From contig NZ_CP114599.1 in assembly GCF_027286305.1 (NCBI RefSeq), positions 186,001-250,000 on the forward strand: 64,000 nt of DNA, given 5' to 3'. Both the position numbers and the translations under genes were made by a program. Numbering within the stretch: position 1 is the stretch's first letter; each line of letters starts with the position of its first letter. Positions 43,442 to 51,649 of the stretch are shown one piece after another. Source of the DNA: Phenylobacterium sp. NIBR 498073. GTDB lineage: Bacteria; Pseudomonadota; Alphaproteobacteria; Caulobacterales; Caulobacteraceae. Below the pieces are notes generated by a model, which saw only the letters and a program-made list of their open reading frames with translations, did no database searches and was not told the origin of the DNA.

Positions 43442-44037
43442 AGCAGCGCGGCCTTCAGCTTGGCGAAGGCCATGGCGCGGTGGCTGATTTGGTCCTTGGC
43501 GACCGGGTCCATCTCGCCGAAGGTGATCTGGTGGCCGTCGGCGACGAAGATCGGGTCGTAGCCGTGGCCGCGGTCGCCGCGGCCGGGGAACACCAGCGTC
43601 CCGTCGACCCGGCCCTCGACCACCACCGCCGGCCCGTCCGGCCAGGCGACGGCGAGGGCGCAGGTGAACCAGGCCGAGAAGTCCTCGGCGCCGACCTCTT
43701 CCAGCCGTTGCTCGACCTTCTTCATGGCCCCTGCGAAGTCCTTCTCCGGGCCGCCCCAGCGGGCCGAATAGATGCCGGGCGCGCCGTCCAGCGCAGCGAC
43801 CGACAGGCCGCTGTCGTCGGCCAGGGCGATCAGGCCGCTGGCCTTGGCCGCGGCGCGCGCCTTCAAGAGGGCGTTGCCCTCGAAGGTCGCTTCGGTCTCG
43901 TCGGGTTCGCCGAGGCCGAGTTCGCCGGCGGTGACCAATTCGAAGCGGTTGTCGAGGATCGCGGCCAACTCGCGGGCCTTGCCCGGATTGTGGGTGGCGA
44001 CCACCAGCTTGGCGCCGGGTTCGAGCTTCAGGGCCAT
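43438..44037 (-). CDS. rdgB: Non-canonical purine NTP pyrophosphatase (HAM1 / RdgB)
   Basis: Cleans the nucleotide pool of dITP, dXTP and similar bases. Features of the 199-residue protein: [17 protein letters not shown] (residues 14-30), [46 protein letters not shown] (catalytic Asp loop, about 72-95) and a C-terminal [18 protein letters not shown]. First gene of the rdgB-hemW-rsmI-yraN-SirB1 run. The promoter must lie in 44038-44160, shared with a divergent small-peptide gene and an inverted repeat. Confidence 0.96.
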   Translation of the reverse strand: MALKLEPGAKLVVATHNPGKARELAAILDNRFELVTAGELGLGEPDETEATFEGNALLKARAAAKASGLIALADDSGLSVAALDGAPGIYSARWGGPEKDFAGAMKKVEQRLEEVGAEDFSAWFTCALAVAWPDGPAVVVEGRVDGTLVFPGRGDRGHGYDPIFVADGHQITFGEMDPVAKDQISHRAMAFAKLKAALL

Positions 44038-44124
44038 GGGCTTCTACCTGGAAACGAGGGGGCGGAACGAAGGGCGGCGGACCATAGTCCAGGGGCGATC
44101 ATGCTGCATTGCAAAAGTTTAATA

Positions 44125-44158
44125 TCGTTTTTCGATGTTTCGTTTGATCGAAAAACGA
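44125..44158. promoter_or_regulatory. Perfect 12-bp inverted repeat between rdgB and a small-peptide gene
   Basis: TCGTTTTTCGAT (44125-44136), ten-base spacer, ATCGAAAAACGA (44147-44158). Perfect complementarity in an AT-rich intergenic segment between divergent genes suggests a dimeric repressor operator or RNA hairpin. There is no T-tract after it, so it is not a standard terminator. The cognate protein is unknown; the YozG-like HTH at 45002 is a candidate. Confidence 0.65.
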
Positions 44159-44233
44159 CGATTGGCTATTGAAAGCCAAGCTTTGCAGCGCCATGTGCTG
44201 CGGCGCAACATAAGAAGAAAAGGAACTGTCTCC

Positions 44234-44335
44234 ATGTTTGTGTCCACGATGTTCGACCGCGCCCTGATGATCGCCGCGGTGCTGATGGCCGCCCTGCCGA
44301 TCGCCGCCTTGGTGACGGGCGGAGCTTTCGCCTAA
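44234..44335 (+). CDS. Small hydrophobic peptide, 33 residues
   Basis: ATG 44234 after GAAAAGGAACTG encodes MFVSTMFDRALMIAAVLMAA then LPIAALVTGGAFA: a short polar lead with Asp-Arg, then one membrane helix, ending in small residues. The frame is open upstream to 44135, but the strong AAAAGGA ribosome site and peptide character fix this start. Its size and style resemble the 35-residue peptide at 18040, and both follow AT-rich leaders. It precedes the DUF2975 membrane protein by 33 bases and may be co-transcribed with it and the YozG-like regulator. No family recognised. Confidence 0.6.
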   Translation: MFVSTMFDRALMIAAVLMAALPIAALVTGGAFA

Positions 44336-44368
44336 GCTCGCCTGGCTGCGAGAGGACGGAGAACGGCG

Positions 44369-44902
44369 ATGCGCGCCCTGGGGCCCGGCTCGGTATCGAG
44401 CTTTCTGAAGATCATCCTCGACGTGGTGTTCTTCGCCCTGTGGATCGGCATCGGCGCTGTCGGCCTGATGATGCTGGCCGCCGTCCTCTTCAGCTTCAAT
44501 CCCGAGCTGATCAAGAACATGTCGATTCGGACCGGCGGCGGCACCGAGATCGACGCCGGCGGCCCGGTGCTGCTCGGCGGCCTGGCCGCTGCCGGCCTCT
44601 ATCTCGGCGGCGTGCTGGTGATCGTCGAGCGGCTGCGCCGGATCTTCGCCACCCTGACCGCCGGCGATCCCTTTCATCCCGAGAACGTCCGCCGTCTGCG
44701 GGTCATCGGCCTGGTGCTGGCGGGCCTGGAAATCGGCCGCTATGTGATCTACGGCCTGGGCGCCTGGGCGCTGCCCGACGCGGCGATCTCGCAGCCGGAG
44801 TTCAGCCCGACCGCCTGGTTCTCGGTGCTGGTCGTGTTCGTGCTGGCCGAGGTGTTCCGTGAGGGCGCGCGCCTGCGCCGCGAAGCCGAGCTGACGATCT
44901 GA
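44369..44902 (+). CDS. DUF2975 membrane protein
   Basis: A 177-residue inner-membrane protein with four predicted helices (about residues 14-40, 66-85, 112-135, 148-165). DUF2975 features include GDPFHPENVRRLRVIG between helices and the C-terminal AEVFREGARLRREAELTI. The family is typically encoded beside a small YozG-like HTH, as here, and is thought to be part of a paired membrane/regulator system whose signal is unknown. A small hydrophobic peptide gene lies 33 bases upstream on the same strand. Confidence 0.85.
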   Translation: MRALGPGSVSSFLKIILDVVFFALWIGIGAVGLMMLAAVLFSFNPELIKNMSIRTGGGTEIDAGGPVLLGGLAAAGLYLGGVLVIVERLRRIFATLTAGDPFHPENVRRLRVIGLVLAGLEIGRYVIYGLGAWALPDAAISQPEFSPTAWFSVLVVFVLAEVFREGARLRREAELTI

Positions 44903-44953
44903 ACCCATGCCCGATCTTTCGAACGTCTCACGCATGGTCAGTTCTCTCGGGTC

Positions 44954-44997
44954 GCGCTCCCAGACGGCGAACCGGTTCCCACTTCGCCTGGGAGCGC
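44954..44997 (+). promoter_or_regulatory. Hairpin sequestering the ribosome site of the YozG-like gene
   Basis: GCGCTCCCAG (44954-44963) is exactly complementary to CTGGGAGCGC (44988-44997), which contains the Shine-Dalgarno GGGAG (44990-44994) of the gene starting at ATG 45002. A 24-base loop separates the arms. Folded, this would bury the ribosome site, giving translational control (temperature, metabolite or protein dependent); the trigger is unknown. Confidence 0.6.
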
Positions 44998-45001
44998 TCT
45001 G

Positions 45002-45238
45002 ATGCCGATCCGCGTCAACCTCGACCGAGTTTTGCTGCAGCGGCGGATGTCGCTGACCGAACTGGCCGACCGCGTGGGCGTGACCATCGCCAACCTCTCG
45101 ATCCTGAAGACCGGCAAGGCGCGGGCGGTGCGGTTCTCGACCCTTTCGGCCCTGTGCCGCGAGCTGGACTGCCAGCCCGGCGACCTGCTGATCTACGAGC
45201 CAGGTCCTGACGACGCGGGCGACGACGATTTCGAATAG
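45002..45238 (+). CDS. YozG-like HTH regulator, partner of DUF2975
   Basis: A 78-residue Cro/C1 HTH of the YozG group: IRVNLDRVLLQRRMSLTELADRVGVTIANLSILKTGKARAVRFSTLSALCRELDCQPGDLL spans almost all of it, shown here only by its parts LTELADRVGVTIANLS and LCRELDCQPGDLL. The two cysteines late in the domain are common in the family. It is 99 bases after DUF2975. Its ribosome site lies inside a perfect hairpin. Probably senses or controls the membrane partner; DNA target unknown, though the 12-bp inverted repeat at 44125 is a candidate operator. Confidence 0.85.
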   Translation: MPIRVNLDRVLLQRRMSLTELADRVGVTIANLSILKTGKARAVRFSTLSALCRELDCQPGDLLIYEPGPDDAGDDDFE

Positions 45239-45334
45239 CCTGCGCAACGCCGTCGCACCGGCGCGCGCCGATTGGATCAAAGCCCCGTTCGGGGGCTAGT
45301 GTGCACTTTCGCACGACCAAGTAGGAATTTCCGC

Positions 45335-46090
45335 ATGCTGCTGCACCTGTCGACCTGGCAAGAGATCGAAGCCTATCTGCTACGCTCCAAGACGGTGGTC
45401 GTGCCGATCGGCTCGAACGAGCAGCACGGGCCGACCGGCCTGCTCGGCACCGACTGGCTGTGCCCGGAGATCATCGCCCACGAGGCGCAGAAGAGCTCGG
45501 ACCTGCTGATCGCCCCGACTTTCAACATCGGCATGGCGCAGCACCACCTGGGCTTCCCCGGCACGATCTCGCTGCGCCCGACCACCTTCATCGCCGCGAT
45601 CGGCGACTGGTGCCGCTCGCTGGCCGGCCACGGCTTCGAGAAGATCTATTTCCTGAACGGCCATGGCGGCAACGTCGCCACCATCGAGGCGGCGTTCTCC
45701 GAGCTCTACGCCGAGGCCAGCTTCGGCAAGGTCGAGCGCGGCTTCGCCTGCAAGCTCAAGAACTGGTGGGAGCTGAAGGGTGTCAACGCGCTGGCCAACC
45801 GACAATTCCCGGTCGGGCACGGCAGCCATGCCACCCCGTCGGAGATCGCGGTGACCCAGTGGGCCTATCCGGACGCCATCAAGACCGCGGACTATTCGCC
45901 GCAGATCGCCCCGACCGGGCCGATCCGCGAGGCGCTCGACTTCCGCGCCCGCTATCCCGACGGCCGCATGGGCTCGGACCCGGCGCTGGCGACCCCGGAA
46001 AAGGGCGGCGAGCTGGTGACGCTGGCCGCGCAGAACCTGGTCGACGACGTCGCCGCCTTCGCCGCCGAGTCGTTCCCGGCGCGGGGGTAG
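45335..46090 (+). CDS. Creatininase-family amidohydrolase
   Basis: A 251-residue protein of the creatininase fold: metal-binding VPIGSNEQHGPTGLLGTD (about residues 22-39, Glu/His/Asp ligands), HHLGFPGTISLRP, FLNGHGGNVATIEAA (about 108-122) and GHGSHATPSEIAVTQ (His ligand and Glu). Members cleave cyclic amides or N-formyl groups in pathways such as mycofactocin, riboflavin or creatinine metabolism; substrate cannot be told here and no pathway genes are adjacent. Start at ATG 45335 (LLHLSTWQEIEAYL) fits the family; the frame extends 21 codons upstream. Confidence 0.9.
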   Translation: MLLHLSTWQEIEAYLLRSKTVVVPIGSNEQHGPTGLLGTDWLCPEIIAHEAQKSSDLLIAPTFNIGMAQHHLGFPGTISLRPTTFIAAIGDWCRSLAGHGFEKIYFLNGHGGNVATIEAAFSELYAEASFGKVERGFACKLKNWWELKGVNALANRQFPVGHGSHATPSEIAVTQWAYPDAIKTADYSPQIAPTGPIREALDFRARYPDGRMGSDPALATPEKGGELVTLAAQNLVDDVAAFAAESFPARG

Positions 46091-46104
46091 GGGCTCCGGA
46101 TTTT

Positions 46105-46131
46105 CCTCTCCCCTGAGGGGAGAGGAGTTTT
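46105..46131. terminator. Bidirectional hairpin terminator
   Basis: CCTCTCCCC (46105-46113), TGA loop, GGGGAGAGG (46117-46125), with TTTT on both sides (46101-46104 and 46128-46131, the former serving as an A-tract for the other strand only in reverse). It sits between the creatininase stop and the convergent Rieske gene stop. Confidence 0.7.
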
Positions 46132-46223
46132 CTGGCCGCGTTGAGGCTTGGCGCGTTCCTGAACCTCAGCGCCGCCGATAGAGGGGGCCTAGGGACAAGG
46201 CCTGGGAAGACGATTCATTTTGG

Positions 46224-46589
46224 TCAGGCGGTGAGGATCTGGCCGTCCACGACCTGGACCGGCCAGGGGGTGAGCTTCTGGTCGGCGCAGGGGCCGACGA
46301 CGCAGAGGCCGTCGAGCGGGCGGAACAGGGCCGCGTGGCCGCCGCAGAGGATCAGGTCGCCCTCGCGGGTCAGGTAGCGGTCGTCCCAGGCGGCCAGCGG
46401 CCAGCCGGCGTGCGGGCAGCTGTCGACATAGCCGCGGATCTGCCCGCCGACCAGGACCACGAAGCCGGCGAACATCTTGCCGTCCTCGCGGAAGCGGAAG
46501 CCCTTCGAACCGGGATCGGCCAGGTCGGCGAGCGCGCAGAGCGCGACGCCGGGACCCGGCCGGGCCGGATTGTCGGGGCCGTCGCGCAT
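46224..46589 (-). CDS. Small Rieske [2Fe-2S] ferredoxin-like protein
   Basis: A 121-residue single-domain Rieske protein. The iron-sulfur ligands are visible: C-P-H in SCPHAGWPLAAW (residues 58-60 region) and C-G-G-H in LILCGGHAALF. No membrane anchor or signal peptide, so it is a soluble electron-transfer or ferredoxin subunit, perhaps for an oxygenase elsewhere. The ATG overlaps the YciI stop (ATGA, 46587-46591), tying it to the tsaD-gpsA-YciI operon; similar coupling is common in Caulobacteraceae in my recollection. Confidence 0.88.
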   Translation of the reverse strand: MRDGPDNPARPGPGVALCALADLADPGSKGFRFREDGKMFAGFVVLVGGQIRGYVDSCPHAGWPLAAWDDRYLTREGDLILCGGHAALFRPLDGLCVVGPCADQKLTPWPVQVVDGQILTA

Positions 46590-46879
46590 CAGCTCGCGAA
46601 GCCGCCGAGGCTCGGCTTGAAGGCGGTGATCTCGACGCGCTGGAAAAGGCCGGCCTTAGCGTAGGGGTCGTTCGCCGAGAAGGCGCGGGCCTGCTCGATG
46701 TCGTCGAACTCCATGATCAGCATCGAGCCGATCATGCCGCCGTCCTCGCCCAGCAGCGGGCCGCCCAGCTTGATGTGCGCTTTGAAGCCTCCGGCATAGG
46801 CCAGGTGCGCCTCGCGGTTGGCGAGCCGCAGCTCCAGCGAGGCCGGCTTGTCGAGGCAGTGGATGGCGAAGATGCTCAC
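46589..46879 (-). CDS. YciI-family protein
   Basis: A 96-residue YciI protein: VSIFAIHCLDKPASLELRLANREAHLAY with the conserved HLxYxxxx segment, a Gly-rich strand (LGGPLLGEDGGMIGSMLIMEFDD) and AxxFSANDPYAKAGLFQRVEI. Ferredoxin-like fold with a His-Asp pair; the E. coli-type enzymatic role is not firmly known. Start is GTG 46879 with AAGGAACG upstream; the frame is open far into gpsA but only this part belongs to YciI. Located 11 bases after gpsA and overlapping the Rieske start. Confidence 0.92.
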   Translation of the reverse strand: MSIFAIHCLDKPASLELRLANREAHLAYAGGFKAHIKLGGPLLGEDGGMIGSMLIMEFDDIEQARAFSANDPYAKAGLFQRVEITAFKPSLGGFAS

Positions 46880-46890
46880 GGGCGTTCCTT

Positions 46891-47880
46891 TTAGCGTTCG
46901 GATCTGATCGGGCGCGACAGCAGGCCGGCGATGGCCTCGTCGACCTGGGCCTGGCCGGCCAGGATGGCGGCGACGGCTTCGCAGATCGGGGCCTCGACCT
47001 CCAGCTTGCGGGCCAGGGCGACGACGGCCGGCGCTGAGGCGACGCCCTCGGCCACCGAGACCTTGCCGGCCAGCGCCTGCTCCAGGGTCTGGCCGCCGCC
47101 GAGCGCCAGGCCGACGCTCATGTTGCGCGATTGCGGCGAGGAGCAGGTCAGCACCAGGTCGCCGAGGCCGCAGAGGCCGGCGACGGTCTCGGCCTCCGCG
47201 CCCAGCGCCACGGCCATGCGGGTCATCTCGGCGAAGCCGCGGGTGATCAGGGCGGCATGGGCGCTGCGGCCCAGGCCCTTGCCCTCGGAAATGCCGCAGG
47301 CGATGGCCAGCACGTTCTTCACCGCCCCGCCGATCTCGGCCCCGATCATGTCGGTGGCCAGGTACGGCCGGAAGGTCGGCAGGCTGAGCGCGGCGGCGAT
47401 CTGGAAGCCGATCTCGTCGTCGGGGCAGGCCAGGGTGACGGCGGTCGGCAGGCCACGGGCGACGTCGGCGGCGAAGCTGGGACCCGAGAGCACGGCCGGG
47501 AGCGCCTGGGGCAGGCCCTCGTCCAGCACCTCGGTCATCAGCTTCAGGGTGCCCTGCTCGACGCCCTTGGAGCACAGCACCATCGGCACGCCGGCGCGGG
47601 CGTGGGGCCGGAAGGCCTTCAGGCTGGCGCGGAAGTGCTGGGCCGGGGTGACGTTGAGCACGAAGTCGGCGGCGCGCAGCTCGGCGAGGTCGCCGGTCGC
47701 CCGCACCGGGGCGTCGAAGACCACGCCGGGCAGGAAGGTCTTGTTCTCGCGGCTCTCGTTGATCGCGCCGACCACCTCTGGCTCGCGGGCCCAGAGCGTG
47801 GTGGAAAGGCCGGCGCGCGCGCAGACCAGGGCGAGCGCGGTGCCCCAGGCTCCGCCGCCGATGACGCCTGCGGTCTTCAT
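46891..47880 (-). CDS. gpsA: NAD(P)H-dependent glycerol-3-phosphate dehydrogenase
   Basis: Makes sn-glycerol-3-phosphate from DHAP for phospholipids. The 329-residue protein shows [21 protein letters not shown] (residues 5-25, Rossmann), [55 protein letters not shown] and the substrate-binding [11 protein letters not shown] with RNxxxG. Overlaps tsaD by four bases (47877-47880) and precedes YciI. Confidence 0.97.
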   Translation of the reverse strand: MKTAGVIGGGAWGTALALVCARAGLSTTLWAREPEVVGAINESRENKTFLPGVVFDAPVRATGDLAELRAADFVLNVTPAQHFRASLKAFRPHARAGVPMVLCSKGVEQGTLKLMTEVLDEGLPQALPAVLSGPSFAADVARGLPTAVTLACPDDEIGFQIAAALSLPTFRPYLATDMIGAEIGGAVKNVLAIACGISEGKGLGRSAHAALITRGFAEMTRMAVALGAEAETVAGLCGLGDLVLTCSSPQSRNMSVGLALGGGQTLEQALAGKVSVAEGVASAPAVVALARKLEVEAPICEAVAAILAGQAQVDEAIAGLLSRPIRSER

Positions 47881-48968
47881 GCCTTGGCTCCCTTGCGGCC
47901 GAAAGCGTGGGTGGGATTGGCGGCGGCCGCCTCCGGATCCAGCGGCCAGCGCGGCCGGGCCGGGGCGTCCAGCGGGTCGGATATGCCGAGCGCCAGGCGC
48001 TCGGCCCCGGCCAGGGCGATCATCGCCGCATTGTCGGTGCAGTAGGCCAGCGGCGGCGCGTCGAAGCTGAAGCCGTGCCGTTCGGCGATCTGCTGCAGGG
48101 CGGTCCGCACGGCCTTGTTGGCGGCGACCCCGCCGGCGACGACGAAGCGCAGCGGCTGGCCCGAGCGCTCGGCGGCGTAGGCGATCATGGCCCGTTCGGT
48201 GCGCTCGGAGAGCTGGCGGGCGATAGCCGCCTGGACGGCGGCGGCCAGGTCGCGGCGTTGGGCGTCGGTCTCGACCGTGGCGGCGAAGCGGGCGGCGGCG
48301 GTCTTCAGGCCCGAGAACGAGAAGTCGAAGCCCTTGCGGCCCAGCAGGGCGCGCGGCAGCTCGTAGGCCGCAGGATCTCCGCCCTCGGCGAGTTTCTCCA
48401 GCGCCGGGCCGCCCGGATAGGGCAGGCCCATGGACTTGGCGATCTTGTCGAAGGCCTCGCCGGCCGCGTCGTCTATGGTCGAGCCGAGCCGCTTGCAGGC
48501 CCCGACGCCCTCGACGCTGAGCAGTTGGCAGTGGCCGCCGGAGACCAGCAGCAGTAGGAAGGGATAGGGGATGTCGGCGGCCAGCCGGGCCGAGACCGCG
48601 TGGCCTTCCAGATGATTGACCGCGACCAGCGGCAGGCCGCGGGCCAGGGCCACCGCCTTGCCGAACGACAGTCCGACCATCACCCCGCCGACGAGGCCGG
48701 GGCCGGCGGTGGCCGCGACGCCGGTAAGGTCGCCGTAGCCGAGGCCGGCGGTCTTCATCGCCTCGGCGGCGACGGCGTCGATGGTCTCGACGTGCGAGCG
48801 GGCGGCGATTTCGGGGACCACGCCGCCATAGGGGGCGTGCAGGGCGAATTGAGCGCCGATCACCGAGGACAGCACCTGGACCTGGCCGTCGCCGCCCAGC
48901 CGCACGACCGACGCGGCGGTCTCGTCGCAGCTGGTTTCGAGGCCCAGGACGGTCAGCGGCTCTGTCAA
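47877..48968 (-). CDS. tsaD: tRNA N6-adenosine threonylcarbamoyltransferase
   Basis: Catalytic subunit for t6A37 on ANN-decoding tRNAs. Diagnostic motifs of the 363-residue protein: [15 protein letters not shown] (residues 8-22), the metal-binding HLEGH (about 118), [16 protein letters not shown] domain [13 protein letters not shown] and [15 protein letters not shown]. Divergent from hemC with an 83-base gap, an arrangement conserved in alphaproteobacteria. First gene of tsaD-gpsA-YciI-Rieske. Confidence 0.97.
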   Translation of the reverse strand: MTEPLTVLGLETSCDETAASVVRLGGDGQVQVLSSVIGAQFALHAPYGGVVPEIAARSHVETIDAVAAEAMKTAGLGYGDLTGVAATAGPGLVGGVMVGLSFGKAVALARGLPLVAVNHLEGHAVSARLAADIPYPFLLLLVSGGHCQLLSVEGVGACKRLGSTIDDAAGEAFDKIAKSMGLPYPGGPALEKLAEGGDPAAYELPRALLGRKGFDFSFSGLKTAAARFAATVETDAQRRDLAAAVQAAIARQLSERTERAMIAYAAERSGQPLRFVVAGGVAANKAVRTALQQIAERHGFSFDAPPLAYCTDNAAMIALAGAERLALGISDPLDAPARPRWPLDPEAAAANPTHAFGRKGAKA

Positions 48969-49051
48969 CTAAGGGCTCCCGCCGGTTGCGGCATTCGGTC
49001 CGGTCCTATAGGCCGGGGCTTCCTTTGAAACGCCGAGGTAGACTGCGCGTC

Positions 49052-50020
49052 GTGCCCACGCAACCGCTCGTCCGGATCGGAGCCCGCGGCTCCAAGCTTT
49101 CGCTGGCCCAGACCGGCATCGTCCAGCGCCGTATCGCCGCCGCCCTCGGCGCCGACCCGACCAACCCCGCCGAGGTGGAGGCGGTCGTCCAGATCGTGGC
49201 GATCACCACCACCGGCGACCGGGTCCAGGACCGCCGGCTGCTGGAGATCGGCGGCAAGGGCATGTTCACCAAGGAGATCGAGGAGGCGCTGCTGACCGGC
49301 GCCATCGACTGCGCGGTGCACTCGATGAAGGATATGCCGGCGCTGCTGCCGGAGGGATTGTGCATCGCCGCGATCCCCGAGCGCGAGGATCCGCGCGACG
49401 CCTTCCTGAGCCACAAGGTCGAGAAGCTGGAGGACTTGCCGCAGGGCGCGATCCTCGGCACCGCCTCGCTGCGCCGCCAGGCCCAGGCGCTGAATCGCCG
49501 GCCCGACCTCGACGTGCGGATGCTGCGCGGCAATGTCGGCACGCGCCTGGACAAGCTAGCCGCCGGCGAAGCCGACGCCATCCTGCTGGCCATGTCCGGG
49601 CTCAACCGCCTGGGGCTCGGCCATCTGCCGCAGAGCCTGCTCGACCCGGTCGCCTATCCGCCGGCCCCCGGGCAGGGCGCGCTGGCCATCGAGACCCGGC
49701 TCAGCGACATCGGCAAGCCGTGGCTGGAGGCCATCCGTCACGCCCCGACCGCGGTCGCGGTGTCGGCCGAGCGCGGCGCCCTGACGGCGCTGGAAGGATC
49801 ATGCAAGACCGCGATCGGCGCCTATGCGCGGCTGTCGGGCGGCTCGCTGCACCTGATCGTCGAGGCGCTGTCGGCCGACGGGGCGCACAAATTCCGTCAC
49901 GAGGGCTCGGCCGAACTGTCGGCCTCGCCCGACCCGCAGGAGGCGGCGCGGGCGCTGGGCCTGTCACTGGGAGCGGCGGTGAAGGCCGAGGGCGGCGATT
50001 TGATTCTCCCGCCGGAATAG
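49052..50020 (+). CDS. hemC: Hydroxymethylbilane synthase (porphobilinogen deaminase)
   Basis: Assembles four porphobilinogens into hydroxymethylbilane in heme synthesis. The 322-residue protein has RIGARGSKLSLAQT (residues 9-22), IGGKGMFTKEIEEALL, CAVHSMKDMP, LGTASLRRQAQ, the dipyrromethane cofactor Cys in LEGSCKTAIGAYA (about residue 245) and R-G-N-V-G-T-R. GTG 49052 with GAGGTAGA upstream is preferred over upstream in-frame ATG 48986, which would add an Arg-rich leader overlapping the tsaD promoter region. Followed after 64 bases by hemD. Confidence 0.97.
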   Translation: MPTQPLVRIGARGSKLSLAQTGIVQRRIAAALGADPTNPAEVEAVVQIVAITTTGDRVQDRRLLEIGGKGMFTKEIEEALLTGAIDCAVHSMKDMPALLPEGLCIAAIPEREDPRDAFLSHKVEKLEDLPQGAILGTASLRRQAQALNRRPDLDVRMLRGNVGTRLDKLAAGEADAILLAMSGLNRLGLGHLPQSLLDPVAYPPAPGQGALAIETRLSDIGKPWLEAIRHAPTAVAVSAERGALTALEGSCKTAIGAYARLSGGSLHLIVEALSADGAHKFRHEGSAELSASPDPQEAARALGLSLGAAVKAEGGDLILPPE

Positions 50021-50084
50021 CCGCCTTTTTGCAATGCAGCGGATTGATTCAGGCGCGGCGCCTCTCCAGGGTTGCAGCTGAGCC

Positions 50085-50792
50085 ATGAGCAGTCAGCGTC
50101 CCCTGAAGATCTGGATCACCCGCGCGCAGCCGGGGGCCGAGGCCACGGCCGCGCGGGTGCGCGCGCTGGGCCACGCGCCGTTCGTCGCCCCGCTGCTGGC
50201 CGTGCGGATGGTCGAGGACCCGCAGATCGACCTGGAGGGCGTCAAGGCCCTGGCCTTCACCAGCGCCAACGGGCTGCGCGCCTTCGCCCAGGCCTGCGCG
50301 GACCGCTCGCTGCAGGTGTTCGCGGTCGGGGCCGCCACCGCCCAGGCCGCGCGCGAGGTCGGTTTCCGACGGGTGCTGTCGGCGGACGGCGACGTGGCCG
50401 CCCTGGCCGAGGGGATCGCTGCGCGACGGAACGAGATCGGCGGGGCGGTGCTGCATCCGGGCGCGGCCGAGCTGGCCGGGGATCTGGCCGGGGCGCTGGC
50501 CCGGGCCGGGGTCGAGGTCCGCGCCCTGACCCTCTACGACACCGCCCCGGCGGTGCTGGAGCCGGACCAGGTCGCAGGGCTCGGCGAGGTGGATGTCGCG
50601 CTCGTGCATTCGGCCAAGGGCGCTCGGGCACTGGCCGCCGTGCTGGCGGTCCATCCGCAGCCGCGGCTCAAGGTGCTGGGGCTGTCCAAGGCGGTGCTGG
50701 CGCCGTTGGCCGGCGTCCCGCTCGCGGGCCTGACCTCCGCGCCCTTTCCGCTCGAAGCGGCGCTGCTGAATCTGATAGACCGTTCAACATGA
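50085..50792 (+). CDS. hemD: Uroporphyrinogen-III synthase
   Basis: Closes and inverts ring D of hydroxymethylbilane. The 235-residue protein has the loosely conserved HemD pattern: WITRAQPGAEATAARVRALGH, PLLAVRM, AFTSANGLRAFA (residues 59-70), AVGAATAQAAREVGF and LLHPGAAELAGDLAGALA. Position directly after hemC is the strongest support, as the family is poorly conserved. The stop overlaps the start of the mitofilin-like gene (ATGA, 50789-50792). Confidence 0.92.
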   Translation: MSSQRPLKIWITRAQPGAEATAARVRALGHAPFVAPLLAVRMVEDPQIDLEGVKALAFTSANGLRAFAQACADRSLQVFAVGAATAQAAREVGFRRVLSADGDVAALAEGIAARRNEIGGAVLHPGAAELAGDLAGALARAGVEVRALTLYDTAPAVLEPDQVAGLGEVDVALVHSAKGARALAAVLAVHPQPRLKVLGLSKAVLAPLAGVPLAGLTSAPFPLEAALLNLIDRST

Positions 50793-51649
50793 GCGACCAG
50801 CTGTCCGCCCCGCGCGATCCTGGCTCCTACGGCTCGCGCCGCCGCACCGGCCTTGGGGTCGGCGCCCTCGTCCTGTTCGGGATCGCCTGCGTAGCCGGCG
50901 GCTACAGCCTGGCGCGGTTCGGTCCGACCCTGCCCGAGCTCTATCCTGACAAGCCGCGCGCCGGCACGGTCGCCGAGATCGCGCCGCTGGCCGCGCCTGC
51001 GCCGGCATCGCCGGTCGACGAGGCGCCGCCGCCCAGCGATCCGATCGCCGCGATCGCCCCGAGCCACGACACTGCGACCGTCAGCCGTCTCGATGCGCTT
51101 GAGGCCGACCGTGGACGGCTGGCCACCGCCTCGGCCTCGGCGCTGGCGGCCAGCGCGCTGATGCAGGCGGCGCAGGGCTCGCGGCCGTTCGCGCCGGAGG
51201 TCAAGGCGGTGGCCGACCTGGCCCCGTCGCTGGACCTGCGCGCGCTGCAGGCTGACGCCGAGCGCGGGGCGCCCAGCCGCGCGGCCCTGGCCGCCAGCTT
51301 CCCCGACTACGCCGCGCGCGCCGCTTCGGCCGCTCGCGCGCCGGGCGACGGCGCCGGGGTGCTGGCCCGGGTCGGCCATGCGCTGAGCCGGGTGGTGGCG
51401 CTGCGCCGGGTCGGCGAGGTGCCGGGCGATGGTCCCGACGCGATCCTGGCGCGGGCCGAGCGGCAGATCGACGACGGCGACATTGTCGGGGCCCTGGCGA
51501 CCCTGGAGGCGCTGCCGGCCGACGCCCGCGATGCGCTGGGCCCATGGCGCGACCGGGCCGAGCGCCGCGCCAAGATCGACCGCGAGATCGTCCGGATCCG
51601 CGCCCAGGCGCTGCAGGAGCTGTCGCAGCTGGCGCGGAGCGGCGGATGA
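50789..51649 (+). CDS. Mitofilin-like inner-membrane protein (COG4223 type)
   Basis: A 286-residue protein with a short cytosolic lead, one transmembrane helix (GVGALVLFGIACVAGGYSLA, residues 23-42), a Pro/Ala-rich linker and a helical C-terminal region (about 95-285). In alphaproteobacteria the hemD-hemY gap is regularly occupied by such an anchored mitofilin/Mic60-related protein that shapes the inner membrane or helps heme-pathway organisation. ATGA overlap with hemD upstream and with hemY downstream (51646-51649) indicates one operon. Homology to Mic60 is inferred from synteny and layout. Confidence 0.82.
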   Translation: MSDQLSAPRDPGSYGSRRRTGLGVGALVLFGIACVAGGYSLARFGPTLPELYPDKPRAGTVAEIAPLAAPAPASPVDEAPPPSDPIAAIAPSHDTATVSRLDALEADRGRLATASASALAASALMQAAQGSRPFAPEVKAVADLAPSLDLRALQADAERGAPSRAALAASFPDYAARAASAARAPGDGAGVLARVGHALSRVVALRRVGEVPGDGPDAILARAERQIDDGDIVGALATLEALPADARDALGPWRDRAERRAKIDREIVRIRAQALQELSQLARSGG

